Notes: generated by a model from the letters alone, not told the origin. A DNA stretch of 64,000 bases from Terriglobia bacterium (GCA_021325235.1 JAJPHN010000009.1:86459-150458); one strand, 5' to 3'; shown: positions 18,224 through 27,245, counted from the stretch's first letter. Numbers and translations are program-made.

Positions 18224-20863
18224 CTATTGTGCGAAGCGAGCCGCGAAACGATCGTGTCGCGAGCGCGCCTGGGCCAGAATGTCGCTGAACGCACGTTCGC
18301 GGCGAATGTTGGCCAGCAGCGGATCGGACTGGAAATACGGATAGCAGAAGAACCCACCGGCAACCGTGCGTTGAAATACCCGTAAGGCCGCGCGTTTATC
18401 GCCAAGCACCGCAAAAGCCTGGGCGATTTTGTAAATTCCCTCACCGTCCTCAACGCCGCGCTCGCGAACTTTGGCATCCGTTTGCTCGAGCAGATGCAGC
18501 CCTTCGCGCGTTCGTCCGTCCATCCCGAGACGCAGCGCTTCCCCGACCTCCGCCTGCAGCAGCGATGGATCGGTGCGATAGGCTCGCTCGAAATATCTGG
18601 CAGCTTCTTTGTGGTCGTGTTTATAAAATTCTCCGAACCCGCGATAGAACAAGATGTAAGCCGTCTCGTCGTGAGGCAGACTGGCAAGAAACTTGTCGTA
18701 CTCGCCGGTGTACAGATAGCTGTTGAAGGCTGAACTGTGAAGCTTCACTTCGGGATCGAGCCGGCGCGCCGTTTCGCATTCCGCGACTGACTTGTCCAGC
18801 AGCCCCGCGAAACGATACGCATATCCGAGCTCCCAGTGAGCTTCCGCGTAGTTCGGATTCGCGCGGAGTGCCTCTCTGAGCAATGGTACGGCTTCTTCCA
18901 CGCGGCCCGTATCGGTCAGAAGATTTGCCATGTAGACTCGAGTTTCAACCAGCGAGGGATTCAGCCGGAGAGCCTTTTCGTAAGCAGCCTGCGCTTTGGC
19001 GTACTGTTCTCGTCCGCCGAACGCAAGCGAGGCATTGGTGGTATACGCCCGGCCCAGATGAGCCCAGGTCAAGGCGTAGGAAGGTGCAAGTGCAGCAGCG
19101 CGCTCGAGCATATCGATAGCGCTGTGAAAATCGTTGGTCGCGTAAAGATCGACGCCCCGCAGGTAATCCTCGTAGGCCAGCGGATCGATCGAATTATCAA
19201 AGCGCACCCGCGCGGATTCGGCTTCGGTCAGCCGCAGCGACAAGCCCGCGATGATCTGTTCGGCGATTGTGTCCTGCACAGAGCGCAGATTTTCATACTG
19301 CACATCCATCGTGCGCTGCCACAGAATCGTCGCCGGATTTACGTTCACTAGCTGCAAACTCAGGCGCAGATCGTCGCCTTCCTTAAGATAGGTGCCGGTC
19401 AGCAACGTATTCACGTGCAGCTCGGCGGCAACTTTGTCGGGGTCGATCTCACGGTTGCGATACCGCTCCACCGAACTCGATGGCCTCACCACTAACGATC
19501 CGATGCCGGCGAATTTTGTGATCGCAGCATCGGCCAGCGAAAAACTCAGGAAGTCGGTGCCCGCATCCGGCTTGAGATTGCGAAAAGGAAGAATCGCCAG
19601 CGTTCTCGGCTGGCCTGGCCCGGCGACTGGACGGCGCTCCCACCAGATAACCGAAAAGACCGCAAGAATCGCGATCAAAACTGCAATGGCGGCGATCAGC
19701 GCTCTTCGGGAGATCCGCTGTGAGGAGATCGTCTGCACATGTGAAAAGGTGATCGGCTTCCCGAGGGTGCGCAAGTCTTCAGCGAATTGCCCGGCTGTCG
19801 CATAGCGCGCGGCAGGATCTTTGCTGATCGCCTTGGCTGCAATCCGGCTTAGTTTCAACGGTATCGCCGGGGCGAGCTGATGCAGCGCCGGCGGATCGGT
19901 CTTCAGAATCTCTGAAATCAGATCGCTGGTGGTCTCGCCCTCAAACGGCGGCCGCCCGGAGACCATCTCATAGAGAACTGTTCCCAAACTAAAGAGATCG
20001 CTGCGTCCGTCGACCGGTGCACCTCGCGCCTGCTCCGGCGACATGTAGCGGGCCGTGCCGAGCACCATTCCCGGCGCGGTCGTGCACAAGATGCTGTCAG
20101 AAAGCGGCCCGGAATGCCCGCCGACCGTCTGTCTGGCCGCGCGCGGCCGTTCCGCCAGCTTCGCAATCCCGAAGTCCACGATCTTCACCAGCCCATCGCT
20201 TCGAACGAGAATGTTTTCCGGCTTGATGTCGCGATGTGTGATGCCGAGCGCGTGCGCAGCAGCGAGACCTGTGGCGATCTGCGTGGCGATTTCGACCGCC
20301 GATGAAACTGGCAACGCACCGGCTCGCATCTTTTCCCGCAGCGTCTCGCCTTCGACAAATTCGCAGGCGATGAAGTGGATGTTTTCGAACTGATCGATCT
20401 CGTAGATAGTCGCGATATTCGGATGACTCAGTGCCGATGCCGCCCGCGCTTCGGTTTCAAATCGCGCCAGCGCGCCGCGGTCGTGCACATAATCGGGAGC
20501 GAGCGTTTTCAGCGCTACTCTGCGCCGCAATCGCACATCTTCTGCCACATAAACCTGCCCCATGCCGCCCGCACCGATCAGCCTTTCCACACGATAGTGC
20601 GATATGAGCGCGCCTGGAGCCAGCACCGGCTGTTTGTCGCCGCTCCAGATCGCGTCGGCCGCTTGCCTGACCGCATCGGAGATGAGCGTGTCGTCGCTAT
20701 CGCTTGCAGCCGCGAGAAGAGATTCGAGCTCCTCACGCAATTCCGCATCCTGCCCGCACGAATGCGCGACAAACGCCGCCCGCTCCGCATTTTTCAGACT
20801 GAGAGCCTGATCGAACAGCCGGTTCAGAAGATCCCAGCGCTCAGAATTCGAGGGTGAAGCCAC
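18224..20863 (-). CDS. transmembrane Ser/Thr protein kinase with TPR sensor region
   Basis: About 879 residues. A short N-terminal segment (SERWDLLNRLFDQAL) is followed by a Pkn-type kinase domain with a Gly loop (IGAGGMGQVYVAED), VALKTLAP, the catalytic loop HRDIKPEN, VDFGIAKL and GTARYMSPEQARG. Next is one membrane helix (ALIAAIAVLIAILAVFSVIW), then a periplasmic FlgO/TolB-like domain (RTLAILPFRNLKPD) and about eight TPR-like helices. All catalytic residues are present. I chose the GTG at 20863, which has GGAG 11 nt upstream and lies 15 bp after the sigma-factor stop; another GTG at 20908 would overlap the sigma gene. Together with the sigma factor it probably forms a phospho-signalling unit. 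Confidence 0.88.
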   Translation of the reverse strand: MASPSNSERWDLLNRLFDQALSLKNAERAAFVAHSCGQDAELREELESLLAAASDSDDTLISDAVRQAADAIWSGDKQPVLAPGALISHYRVERLIGAGGMGQVYVAEDVRLRRRVALKTLAPDYVHDRGALARFETEARAASALSHPNIATIYEIDQFENIHFIACEFVEGETLREKMRAGALPVSSAVEIATQIATGLAAAHALGITHRDIKPENILVRSDGLVKIVDFGIAKLAERPRAARQTVGGHSGPLSDSILCTTAPGMVLGTARYMSPEQARGAPVDGRSDLFSLGTVLYEMVSGRPPFEGETTSDLISEILKTDPPALHQLAPAIPLKLSRIAAKAISKDPAARYATAGQFAEDLRTLGKPITFSHVQTISSQRISRRALIAAIAVLIAILAVFSVIWWERRPVAGPGQPRTLAILPFRNLKPDAGTDFLSFSLADAAITKFAGIGSLVVRPSSSVERYRNREIDPDKVAAELHVNTLLTGTYLKEGDDLRLSLQLVNVNPATILWQRTMDVQYENLRSVQDTIAEQIIAGLSLRLTEAESARVRFDNSIDPLAYEDYLRGVDLYATNDFHSAIDMLERAAALAPSYALTWAHLGRAYTTNASLAFGGREQYAKAQAAYEKALRLNPSLVETRVYMANLLTDTGRVEEAVPLLREALRANPNYAEAHWELGYAYRFAGLLDKSVAECETARRLDPEVKLHSSAFNSYLYTGEYDKFLASLPHDETAYILFYRGFGEFYKHDHKEAARYFERAYRTDPSLLQAEVGEALRLGMDGRTREGLHLLEQTDAKVRERGVEDGEGIYKIAQAFAVLGDKRAALRVFQRTVAGGFFCYPYFQSDPLLANIRRERAFSDILAQARSRHDRFAARFAQ

Positions 20864-20877
20864 GCCGCTGGAAACTC

Positions 20878-21462
20878 CTAGGCTCGGGTCAGTTCCCGGC
20901 GAATCCACGCTTTCGCCATCGAGAGTTCGCGATGCACGGTGGCCGGCGATACTTTCAGCGCAGCGGCGGTTTCCTCGTACGTCAGACCGCCGAAAAACAG
21001 CAGCTCGATAATGTCGCTCTTGCGCTGGTCCCGCTGCGCCAGGCTGTGCAGCGCTTCGTCGAGCTCGAGGATCGCGGGCGAACTCGCATTTTCCACCGCG
21101 ACCGCCTCGTCCAGCGGCAACTTCACCGCGCCGCCGCCGCGCTTTTGCCGGTGGGCAGCCTTAGCGTGATCCACCAGGATATGCCGCAGGATGCGAGCCG
21201 CAACCGCATAGAAGTGAACTCGATCGTTGAAACCAAGCTCGCAATTCACCAAACGCAAATACGCTTCATGCACCAGGGCGGTCGCAGGAAGCGTATCGCG
21301 CTGGCGTTCGCCGCTCAGGCATCCCGCCGCCAGCCGGCGAAGCTGCGCATACACCAGTGGCATCAATTGATCCATGGCCCCCTTGTCCCCGTTTTGCCAT
21401 TGCTTCAGCAACCGGGTGACCAACTCTGGATCGTGCGTTCGCGCAGCCGCCTCTTCCGCCAT
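20878..21462 (-). CDS. ECF-type RNA polymerase sigma factor paired with a Ser/Thr kinase
   Basis: 194 residues with sigma region 2 (ATALVHEAYLRLVN; FYAVAARILRHILVDHAKAAHRQKR) and region 4 (LTYEETAAALKVSPATVHRELSMAKAWI). It belongs to the ECF-like subgroup common in Acidobacteria and Planctomycetes that is encoded beside protein kinases rather than anti-sigma factors. In related pairs such as Vibrio EcfP/PknT the kinase activates the sigma factor by phosphorylating region 2; here that is inferred from the neighbouring kinase just downstream. No transmembrane anti-sigma gene is nearby. Confidence 0.9.
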   Translation of the reverse strand: MAEEAAARTHDPELVTRLLKQWQNGDKGAMDQLMPLVYAQLRRLAAGCLSGERQRDTLPATALVHEAYLRLVNCELGFNDRVHFYAVAARILRHILVDHAKAAHRQKRGGGAVKLPLDEAVAVENASSPAILELDEALHSLAQRDQRKSDIIELLFFGGLTYEETAAALKVSPATVHRELSMAKAWIRRELTRA

Positions 21463-21568
21463 CTTCCCTTGATTCCCGAATCCGCCCTGCAGTTGATTTT
21501 ATGTGAAATGCAAGCAGCTTTCTTGCCGCTCTGAAGAATTACCGGAAGCGCAGCCCGGGAATCAGGAA

Positions 21569-21973
21569 TTACTTCGAAAACGGATACTTGTGATGCGGGT
21601 CGATCGCGATCGCCTCGATTTCGATGCGTGCATCGCGCGGCAAACGGGCCACCTGAATCGTCGTACGCGCCGGTGGCGGGTCGCTGAAGTGTTTCGCGTA
21701 GGCCTCGTTCATTGCAGCAAAATCGTTCATGTCGCGCAGAAAAACCGTCGTCTTCACGATATCGTTGAGCGAAAGACCGCTCGCTTCCAGCACGAGTTTG
21801 AGGTTTTCCAGGGCGCGCGAGGTGGCCGACTCGATCGAATCGTTTACCAGTTCGCCCGAATGCGGGTCCGCCGATATCTGACCGCTCAGAAACACAAACC
21901 CGTTCACACGCAGACCGGGCGAATACGGGCCCGCCGGCTTGGGACCCTTCTCAGGAACAATCTTTTCCTTCAT
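21569..21973 (-). CDS. ridA: RidA/YjgF family enamine/imine deaminase
   Basis: 134 residues, the usual RidA length. It hydrolyses reactive enamine/imine intermediates released by PLP enzymes. Family motifs are GPYSPGLRVNGFVFLSGQI near the N-terminus, the Arg of the active site in PPARTTIQVARLPRDA, and the C-terminal IEIEAIAI. The ATG at 21973 overlaps the pyrD stop (ATGA), so the two are translationally coupled. A PLP-dependent decarboxylase two genes upstream gives a plausible metabolic reason for its place in this run. Confidence 0.9.
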   Translation of the reverse strand: MKEKIVPEKGPKPAGPYSPGLRVNGFVFLSGQISADPHSGELVNDSIESATSRALENLKLVLEASGLSLNDIVKTTVFLRDMNDFAAMNEAYAKHFSDPPPARTTIQVARLPRDARIEIEAIAIDPHHKYPFSK

Positions 21974-22851
21974 TGCTTCATTTTCCACGCAAGCTTTTCC
22001 AGGCCCCGCGCAATGCGCACCGGCGCGCGCGGATCGATGAACGTCGCCGTGCCGACTTCGACTGCCGTCGCACCCGCAACCAGGAATTCCGCCGCATCGT
22101 GCGCGTTCGCAATTCCGCCGATGCCGATCACCGGAATTTTCACCGCCGCCACCGTCTCTTTCACCAGCCGCAGGGCGAACGGCTTGATCGCGGGACCGGA
22201 TAATCCGGCCAATCCCGCGGCAATGCGCGGCTTTCCAGTGACAGCATCGATCGCATACGAAACAACAGTGTTGATAAGCGAAACCGCATCCGCACCGGCG
22301 GCCTCGGCTGCCTGCGCGAACGGCTCAATGCGAGCGACATTGGGCGACAGCTTCACGATCACCGGCCGCCGTGCAATCGATTTCACGCGCCCTACAACTT
22401 CGGCCAGCAGAACCGGATCGCTCGAGAAGAAAATGCCACCCTTTTTCGTGTTCGGACAGGAAACGTTCAGCTCGTATCCGGCGATCCCTTCGGCATCTTC
22501 CAGCGCGCGCACCACTTCGACATAATCCTCGATCGCGTAGCCGAAGACGTTCGCAAATACCGGCACGCGATAGGCGCGCAGTTTCGGCAGTTTCTCGGTA
22601 ATGAACGCGCGCACGCCTACATTCTGCAGGCCGACCGAATTCATCATCCCGCCTTCGGTATGCCAGAGCCGCGGAGACGGGTTGCCGCGGATGGGTTCGC
22701 GCGAAAGCCCTTTCGTGACCAGGCCGCCAAGCTCGTTTAAGTCAAGCAGAGATGCAAATTCGAGACCGTAGCCAAATGTTCCCGATGCCGCGAGCACCGG
22801 GTTACGCAGCCGCACGCCGCAAAGGGTCAACGACAGATCGCGCCCGCTCAC
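21970..22851 (-). CDS. pyrD: dihydroorotate dehydrogenase, class 1B catalytic subunit
   Basis: 293 residues. It oxidises dihydroorotate to orotate with FMN in pyrimidine synthesis. C132 in the loop NVSCPNTKKGG is the class 1 catalytic base (class 2 enzymes have Ser). FMN-binding motifs include AASGTFGYG, IVKLSPN, VIGIGGIANAHDAAEFL and GATAVEVGTATF. Class 1B enzymes work with an iron-sulfur/FAD subunit PyrK, which is not in this window. The GTG start overlaps the decarboxylase stop (GTGA) and its own stop overlaps ridA, placing it inside a tight operon. Confidence 0.92.
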   Translation of the reverse strand: MSGRDLSLTLCGVRLRNPVLAASGTFGYGLEFASLLDLNELGGLVTKGLSREPIRGNPSPRLWHTEGGMMNSVGLQNVGVRAFITEKLPKLRAYRVPVFANVFGYAIEDYVEVVRALEDAEGIAGYELNVSCPNTKKGGIFFSSDPVLLAEVVGRVKSIARRPVIVKLSPNVARIEPFAQAAEAAGADAVSLINTVVSYAIDAVTGKPRIAAGLAGLSGPAIKPFALRLVKETVAAVKIPVIGIGGIANAHDAAEFLVAGATAVEVGTATFIDPRAPVRIARGLEKLAWKMKQ

Positions 22852-24275
22852 GTTCGCGCGCCGCTGAGCGCATGCTCCTGCAACACGGTTTCCGCTTGTT
22901 GCCGGATCAGATCCCAGGTTTCGCGGACATCCTGCTCGGTGGTCTGGAAATTGCCGATGGCGCAGCGCAGCACATAACGCTCGTTCAGGATTGTGTGCGA
23001 GAGAAACGCCTGACCGCTGGCATTGATTGCCGCCAGCAGACGCTCGTTCGCGGCATTCTCCGCGCGCAGCCGGAAGCAGACGAGCGAAAAAGGTACCGGA
23101 GCCGCCAGCTCAAAACGCGCATCGGCCTCGACCAGGCCTTTGAGCACCTGCGCCAGACGCAGCGCCTCGCGCAACATCACCGAAACCCCTTCTCGGCCGT
23201 AATAGCGCAGCACGTACCAGAGCTTCAGTGCACGAAACCGGCGTCCGAGCTGCACGCCGTATTCGTTGTAATTCACAACCTGGTCGTCTTCCACGCTGCG
23301 AATGTACTCGGCTCCAAGCGCGGATGCGCGGCGTAGTATCTCCGGTCGCCGTGTATATAGAATGCTACAGTCGATCGAAACGTATAGCCATTTATGCGGG
23401 TTGAAGACGAGCGAATCGGCGCGCTCCACACCGGCCAGCACATGACGCATCTCTGGCAGCACGCCGGTCGAGCCCCCGTAAGCGGCATCCACATGCAGCC
23501 AGATGCCATACCGCTCGGCGATATCGGCGATCTCGCAAACCGGATCGATGGCGCTGGTAGAAGTCGAGCCCACGGACGCCACAATGCAGCACGGTCTCTT
23601 GCCCGCCGCCACGTCTTCGCGGATCGCACTCTCGAGTAAATCCGCGCGCATACGGAACTGCTCGTCCACCGCGATTTTGCGGACGTTTTTCTGCCCGAAG
23701 CCGAGCGTAATGGCTGCTCGCTCAGAGGAGAAGTGCGTTTGCTCGGAGACGTACACGATCAGATCGCGCGACATCCCCTCCGTGCGGCACTCCGGCGCAA
23801 CGTATTCACGCGCTGCGCCGATGGCCTGCAGCACTGCAACCGAAGCCGTATCGTAGATGATGCCGAAAAACGAGGGTGGCAGATCGAGCCACTCGCGAAT
23901 CCAGCCAAGCGTCACCTGTTCGAGTTCGGTCGCGGCCGGTGAGGCCTTCCAGAGCATCGCGTTCACGTTCACGGCTGCCGCCAGATACTCGGCCAGAATC
24001 GATGGCGGCGTGGACGATACCGAAAACCAGGCGAAAAAGCGCGGATGATTCCAGAGCGTGAGCGCGGGTACCACCTTCGACTCAAACTCCGAAAGTAATT
24101 GCTCGAACGACTCGCCTCTTTCGGGCGCACTCACCGGCAGCACGGCTGCAAACTCGCCCGGCGAAATCTCGGGCAGCACGCGCCGTCGCCGAACCCCCGA
24201 GAAGTAGCCGGCAATCCAGTCGGTGTGCGCGTATCCAGCGCGGCGGAAGTCGTCGATCGGATCGGAAACGCTCAC
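22848..24275 (-). CDS. PLP-dependent group II (aromatic amino acid-type) decarboxylase
   Basis: 475 residues. The PLP lysine is K295 in NPHKWLYV; HVDAAYGG holds the Asp that pairs with the pyridine nitrogen, and SEQTHFSSERAA and SVGSTSTSAID are typical of the DDC/glutamate decarboxylase family. The N-terminal part (HPRFFAWFSVSSTPPSILAEYL) is closest to the aromatic-L-amino-acid decarboxylase branch. The substrate is not deducible. The start is GTG, 4 bp after the DapA-like stop; the frame is open upstream but only antisense to or overlapping that gene. It is part of the dapA-like/decarboxylase/pyrD/ridA run. Confidence 0.88.
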   Translation of the reverse strand: MSVSDPIDDFRRAGYAHTDWIAGYFSGVRRRRVLPEISPGEFAAVLPVSAPERGESFEQLLSEFESKVVPALTLWNHPRFFAWFSVSSTPPSILAEYLAAAVNVNAMLWKASPAATELEQVTLGWIREWLDLPPSFFGIIYDTASVAVLQAIGAAREYVAPECRTEGMSRDLIVYVSEQTHFSSERAAITLGFGQKNVRKIAVDEQFRMRADLLESAIREDVAAGKRPCCIVASVGSTSTSAIDPVCEIADIAERYGIWLHVDAAYGGSTGVLPEMRHVLAGVERADSLVFNPHKWLYVSIDCSILYTRRPEILRRASALGAEYIRSVEDDQVVNYNEYGVQLGRRFRALKLWYVLRYYGREGVSVMLREALRLAQVLKGLVEADARFELAAPVPFSLVCFRLRAENAANERLLAAINASGQAFLSHTILNERYVLRCAIGNFQTTEQDVRETWDLIRQQAETVLQEHALSGART

Positions 24276-24279
24276 TATT

Positions 24280-25197
24280 CTACGTTCGCATGGCGAGCAC
24301 ACCCGGCAGCCACGAGCGGAACCATTCCCGGAATGCATCGAGTTCGGTAGCGGTCTTCGGATCCACCGGAACAGCCGTCTCACGCAAGCTCCAGCCCCGC
24401 AGCGCAGCTGCCTGACGGATGGCCAGAGTAGACGGAAAGCGCTCGATCCAACCGAGGAACTCGCGGAGTTTCTGATCGAGCGATTCGGCGAGCCCGGCAT
24501 TGCACGACGTGATGGCCCGGTCGAGCGCAACCAGCAGCTCCGGCACGGCCGCCGCCACGCCCGAGATGATGCCGTCCGCGTTTGCCGAGCGCCCCCCCAG
24601 GAAAACGCACTCATTTCCAACCAGCAATTGAAACCGGATCCGGCTGCGGAGGCTGGAAAGCTGCTCGAACTGCTGCCAGTCGCCGCTCGAATCTTTAATT
24701 CCGGCAAAAGAGCCGGTTTCGAGCAGTTGTCCCGCAAGCGCCGGCTGAATCGGATTCAGAAACGGCGCGAGATTGTACAGATAAATCGGCAACCCCGCTT
24801 CGAAACCCGCCAGAAACTGCCGGTAGAACTCGAAGATCTGAGCATCGCGATAGTGATAGAAATACGGCGGCGTCAGCAGGATACCGCTCGCACCTGCGTC
24901 AGCGGCATGCTCAGAGAGCGAAAGTGCGCCGGCGAGAGTCGAGTGCGAGGTATTGATGAGCACCGGTACGCGGCTGCGCTTGATGGCGAGCCCGGCGGCA
25001 CGCATCCGCTCCTCGAGCTCGAAATGTATGAACTCGCCGGTAGAACCGAACAGGACGAGCCCGTTGACCCCCGCGTTGCTGACCGCGTCCAGATAATCGA
25101 GCAGCGCCGCCGTATCCGCTTCGATCGAATTCGGCCGGCGCGGGGTCGCGAGCGCAGCATAGACACCGGAAGCGAGCGGCGGCGAACCCTCGGGCAT
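24280..25197 (-). CDS. DapA/NanA-family class I aldolase
   Basis: 305 residues. It is a TIM-barrel Schiff-base aldolase of the dihydrodipicolinate synthase/N-acetylneuraminate lyase family. The active site has Lys168 (FAGIKDSSGD), Tyr141 (IYLYNLAP) and the substrate loop GSTGE (51-55). The loop and the YNLAP variant (DapA usually has YNVPGRT) suggest a lyase for another 2-keto acid rather than true DapA. It is first in the four-gene minus-strand run, with an ATG start and short spacing to the decarboxylase. Confidence 0.85.
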   Translation of the reverse strand: MPEGSPPLASGVYAALATPRRPNSIEADTAALLDYLDAVSNAGVNGLVLFGSTGEFIHFELEERMRAAGLAIKRSRVPVLINTSHSTLAGALSLSEHAADAGASGILLTPPYFYHYRDAQIFEFYRQFLAGFEAGLPIYLYNLAPFLNPIQPALAGQLLETGSFAGIKDSSGDWQQFEQLSSLRSRIRFQLLVGNECVFLGGRSANADGIISGVAAAVPELLVALDRAITSCNAGLAESLDQKLREFLGWIERFPSTLAIRQAAALRGWSLRETAVPVDPKTATELDAFREWFRSWLPGVLAMRT

Positions 25198-25207
25198 AGA
25201 GGAATTT

Positions 25208-25570
25208 TACCGGGCTCGCGCCACGTAGCCGAGCGCAGTTGCGTATTGCTTCTGATCCCACGCCACCTGCCCCAGATCGAGGAGCGGCTCGGGCGATTGC
25301 GGATCCGCTTCGGCGCTGTCGGGCATCATTGGCGCCCAAATCAGAAGCGCGATCAGAATGGGCTGCAGGCTTTAATACTTCCCGGCGTTCACAAGCATGT
25401 TTTCGAGATCGACGCGACGGTCGCTGTTCCACGGTTTAAACCCGTGTCTCTGTCGCCCATCCGTACGCGTTGTAGATCTTGACTTCGAACCTGCTGATCG
25501 GATGCGCCGTCCATCGTTGTCTCTTGCCAACATCGCCGGTAAGAAATGAGCGTAACTCAAGGGTTTTCAC
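25208..25570 (-). pseudogene. decayed gene remnants (two or three short fragments)
   Basis: The minus strand holds protein-like pieces in shifted frames and no complete gene. From the GTG at 25570, 44 residues read KTLELRSFLTGDVGKRQ and then ISRFEVKIYNAYGWATETRV before a TAA at 25436. A frame change then gives FKPWNSDRRVDLENMLVNAGKY to a stop at 25372. Further on, LLDLGQVAWDQKQYATALGY followed by VARAR, ending at 25208, looks like the last TPR of a repeat protein. I cannot name the parent families of the first two pieces. The whole 25198-25616 stretch has no other feature. Confidence 0.4.
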
Positions 25571-25616
25571 CGGAGCCTGTTTCTCGGAGGCCTTTCGTGT
25601 GCCTCGAGGCGTCCGT

Positions 25617-26342
25617 CTACATCTGCGGACGCGTCGTCACGACCAGAGCCTGTGCTGGAGGATCGGAAGTCCCGCGATAGGCATGCGGTTCGAGCGCATC
25701 GAAATACGCGCTGTCCCCTTCCCCGAGCAGATGCTCTTCGGCGTCAAATCGGATGGCCAGCGAGCCCGAGAGCACGTGAACCAGTTCCCAGCCTTCGTGA
25801 AAATGTTCGCGCACATCTTCCGGCTTGCGCACGGGGAATTCGGCTACATACGCCGACAATCGTTTTTCCTTCGCGCCAAACGCCAGCACTTCGAAAAAGT
25901 AGGATGGCAGGGGATTGTCCGGCCGATCCGGAAATCGAATGCGCTCTTTGGCGCGGGTCACCGAAAAGTTGTGTTTCGATCGCTGATTTTCGAAGAAATG
26001 ATCGATCCCAACATCGAAGACCATTGCGATCCGCGCGAGTGTGGGAAGCGTCGGGGTAACCTTTCCGTTTTCGAGCTGCGAAAGCAGAGACGCCGAAAGT
26101 CCGGTATGCTTTCCGAGATCGACCAGTCCGATCTTCTTCCGTAACCGAAGCCGCTTTAACTTAGCGCCAATAGCATAACTGGAGAGAAGGCGCTCGATCG
26201 ACTGCTCGTGTTTTTCAGATTTTTCAGAGCCACTCAAATCGATTTCATTGTAGTGGAGTTTTGCCGTTCCACTTTCAGAGCTAATAAAAGCATCTTCGAA
26301 ATCGCCTTTCAGTGAGGCGTCATTGGCTTTGAACTCGGGCAT
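25617..26342 (-). CDS. XRE-type regulator with C-terminal cupin domain
   Basis: 241 residues. An unusual charged N-terminal extension of about 50 residues is followed by an HTH_3/XRE DNA-binding domain (IGAKLKRLRLRKKIGLVDLGKHTGLSASLLSQLENGKVTPTLPTLARIA) and a C-terminal cupin (REHFHEGWELVHVLSGSLAIRFDAEEHLLGEGDSAYFDALEPHAY). This architecture is that of small-molecule-sensing repressors such as the PuuR/SutR type. The ligand is unknown. It is divergent from the truncated sigma-factor remnant, with 16 bp between starts. Confidence 0.88.
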   Translation of the reverse strand: MPEFKANDASLKGDFEDAFISSESGTAKLHYNEIDLSGSEKSEKHEQSIERLLSSYAIGAKLKRLRLRKKIGLVDLGKHTGLSASLLSQLENGKVTPTLPTLARIAMVFDVGIDHFFENQRSKHNFSVTRAKERIRFPDRPDNPLPSYFFEVLAFGAKEKRLSAYVAEFPVRKPEDVREHFHEGWELVHVLSGSLAIRFDAEEHLLGEGDSAYFDALEPHAYRGTSDPPAQALVVTTRPQM

Positions 26343-26358
26343 AAGCGGCTCTGAAGAA

Positions 26359-26634
26359 ATGGATTCTCGAACCCACGTTCAGGCAGAAAATAGCGCCTAC
26401 AGTCGCAAGTCGGAGGAAGAGTTGATCCTCATCTGCGGAGGCGACCGGGAGGCGTTCGGAGAGTTAGCGCCGCGCCATCGGCGTATGGCATTTCAGGCGC
26501 CTTTTTGTGTGCTGCGCGATGAGATCGATTCGGAAAGAGGCGAACTCTTGAACCTGGCTCATGTCCATCGCCCCCGGCAAGATGCGGGCGCGGAAGGAAC
26601 GCGCGCTTATCGCCGGAGCAGCTTGAATGCGTGA
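26359..26634 (+). pseudogene. truncated ECF sigma factor remnant
   Basis: The first ~55 residues read as the start of an ECF sigma factor: SEEELILICGGDREAFGELAPRHRRMAFQAPFCVLRDEIDSE fits region 2.1-2.2. Homology then stops and the frame runs into a basic, non-conserved tail that overlaps the 3' end of the convergent dehydrogenase by 28 bp. Regions 2.3-4 are missing, so it cannot be a working sigma factor. It may be a remnant left by a deletion or rearrangement. Confidence 0.6.
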
Positions 26635-27245
26635 TTCACGCCCTGTTTCTGATTGATCGCCAGATCGATCCAAAGCATCGCCATCGCCTCCAGCCAGCGC
26701 GCATTCCGCAGCGGTCCCACATCCACCGGATCGAGCGCCGCATCCGCAATCAGCTCGCGGACCGCCGCTTTCGCCTCAGCATCGTCTCCGCAATAGAAGC
26801 CGCTCGCGCGTTCAGATCCGAATTGAGCATTCCCGTAACATGGCGCTCCAATCGTGTTGAACGCTTTCACAACCTTCGCACCCACGGCGAGTTGTGCCGT
26901 CTGCTCCGCGGCTGAAACATCTGTCCCGATCGCCAGCCCCGACAGGTCGGGCTTGAGCGGATTTACGCAATCGAGGAGAATCTTGTCTTTCAAATCGCCT
27001 GATTCGCGGATGGCCTGCTCGCTTGCCTCCCATGGAACACAGAGCGCAACAACGCTCGCGCCCTCCACCGCTTCGCGATTCGTTGTCACACGCACGCCCG
27101 CTATCGAATTCTTCGCCTTCTGTGCACTCGCGCTGTTCGGATCGGGCACTCCGATCGAAACACTGTGGCCTGCTTTACTCCAGATGCGCGCCAGTGCAGC
27201 CCCTACATTCCCCGCGCCCAGAACTGCAATATTTCGAGATGGCAT
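26607..27245 (-). CDS. F420/NADP-type dinucleotide-binding oxidoreductase
   Basis: 212 residues. The N-terminal Rossmann loop is AVLGAGNVGAALA (GxGxxG at 10-15), followed by VVALCVPWEA, DCVNPLKPDLSG and VVKAFNTIGAPCYG. These are the hallmarks of the NADPH-dependent F420 reductase-like family (coenzyme F420:NADP oxidoreductase fold), which also includes enzymes using other cofactors. The cofactor is not decidable here because no F420 biosynthesis gene is present. It is a single-gene unit. Confidence 0.82.
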   Translation of the reverse strand: MPSRNIAVLGAGNVGAALARIWSKAGHSVSIGVPDPNSASAQKAKNSIAGVRVTTNREAVEGASVVALCVPWEASEQAIRESGDLKDKILLDCVNPLKPDLSGLAIGTDVSAAEQTAQLAVGAKVVKAFNTIGAPCYGNAQFGSERASGFYCGDDAEAKAAVRELIADAALDPVDVGPLRNARWLEAMAMLWIDLAINQKQGVNHAFKLLRR

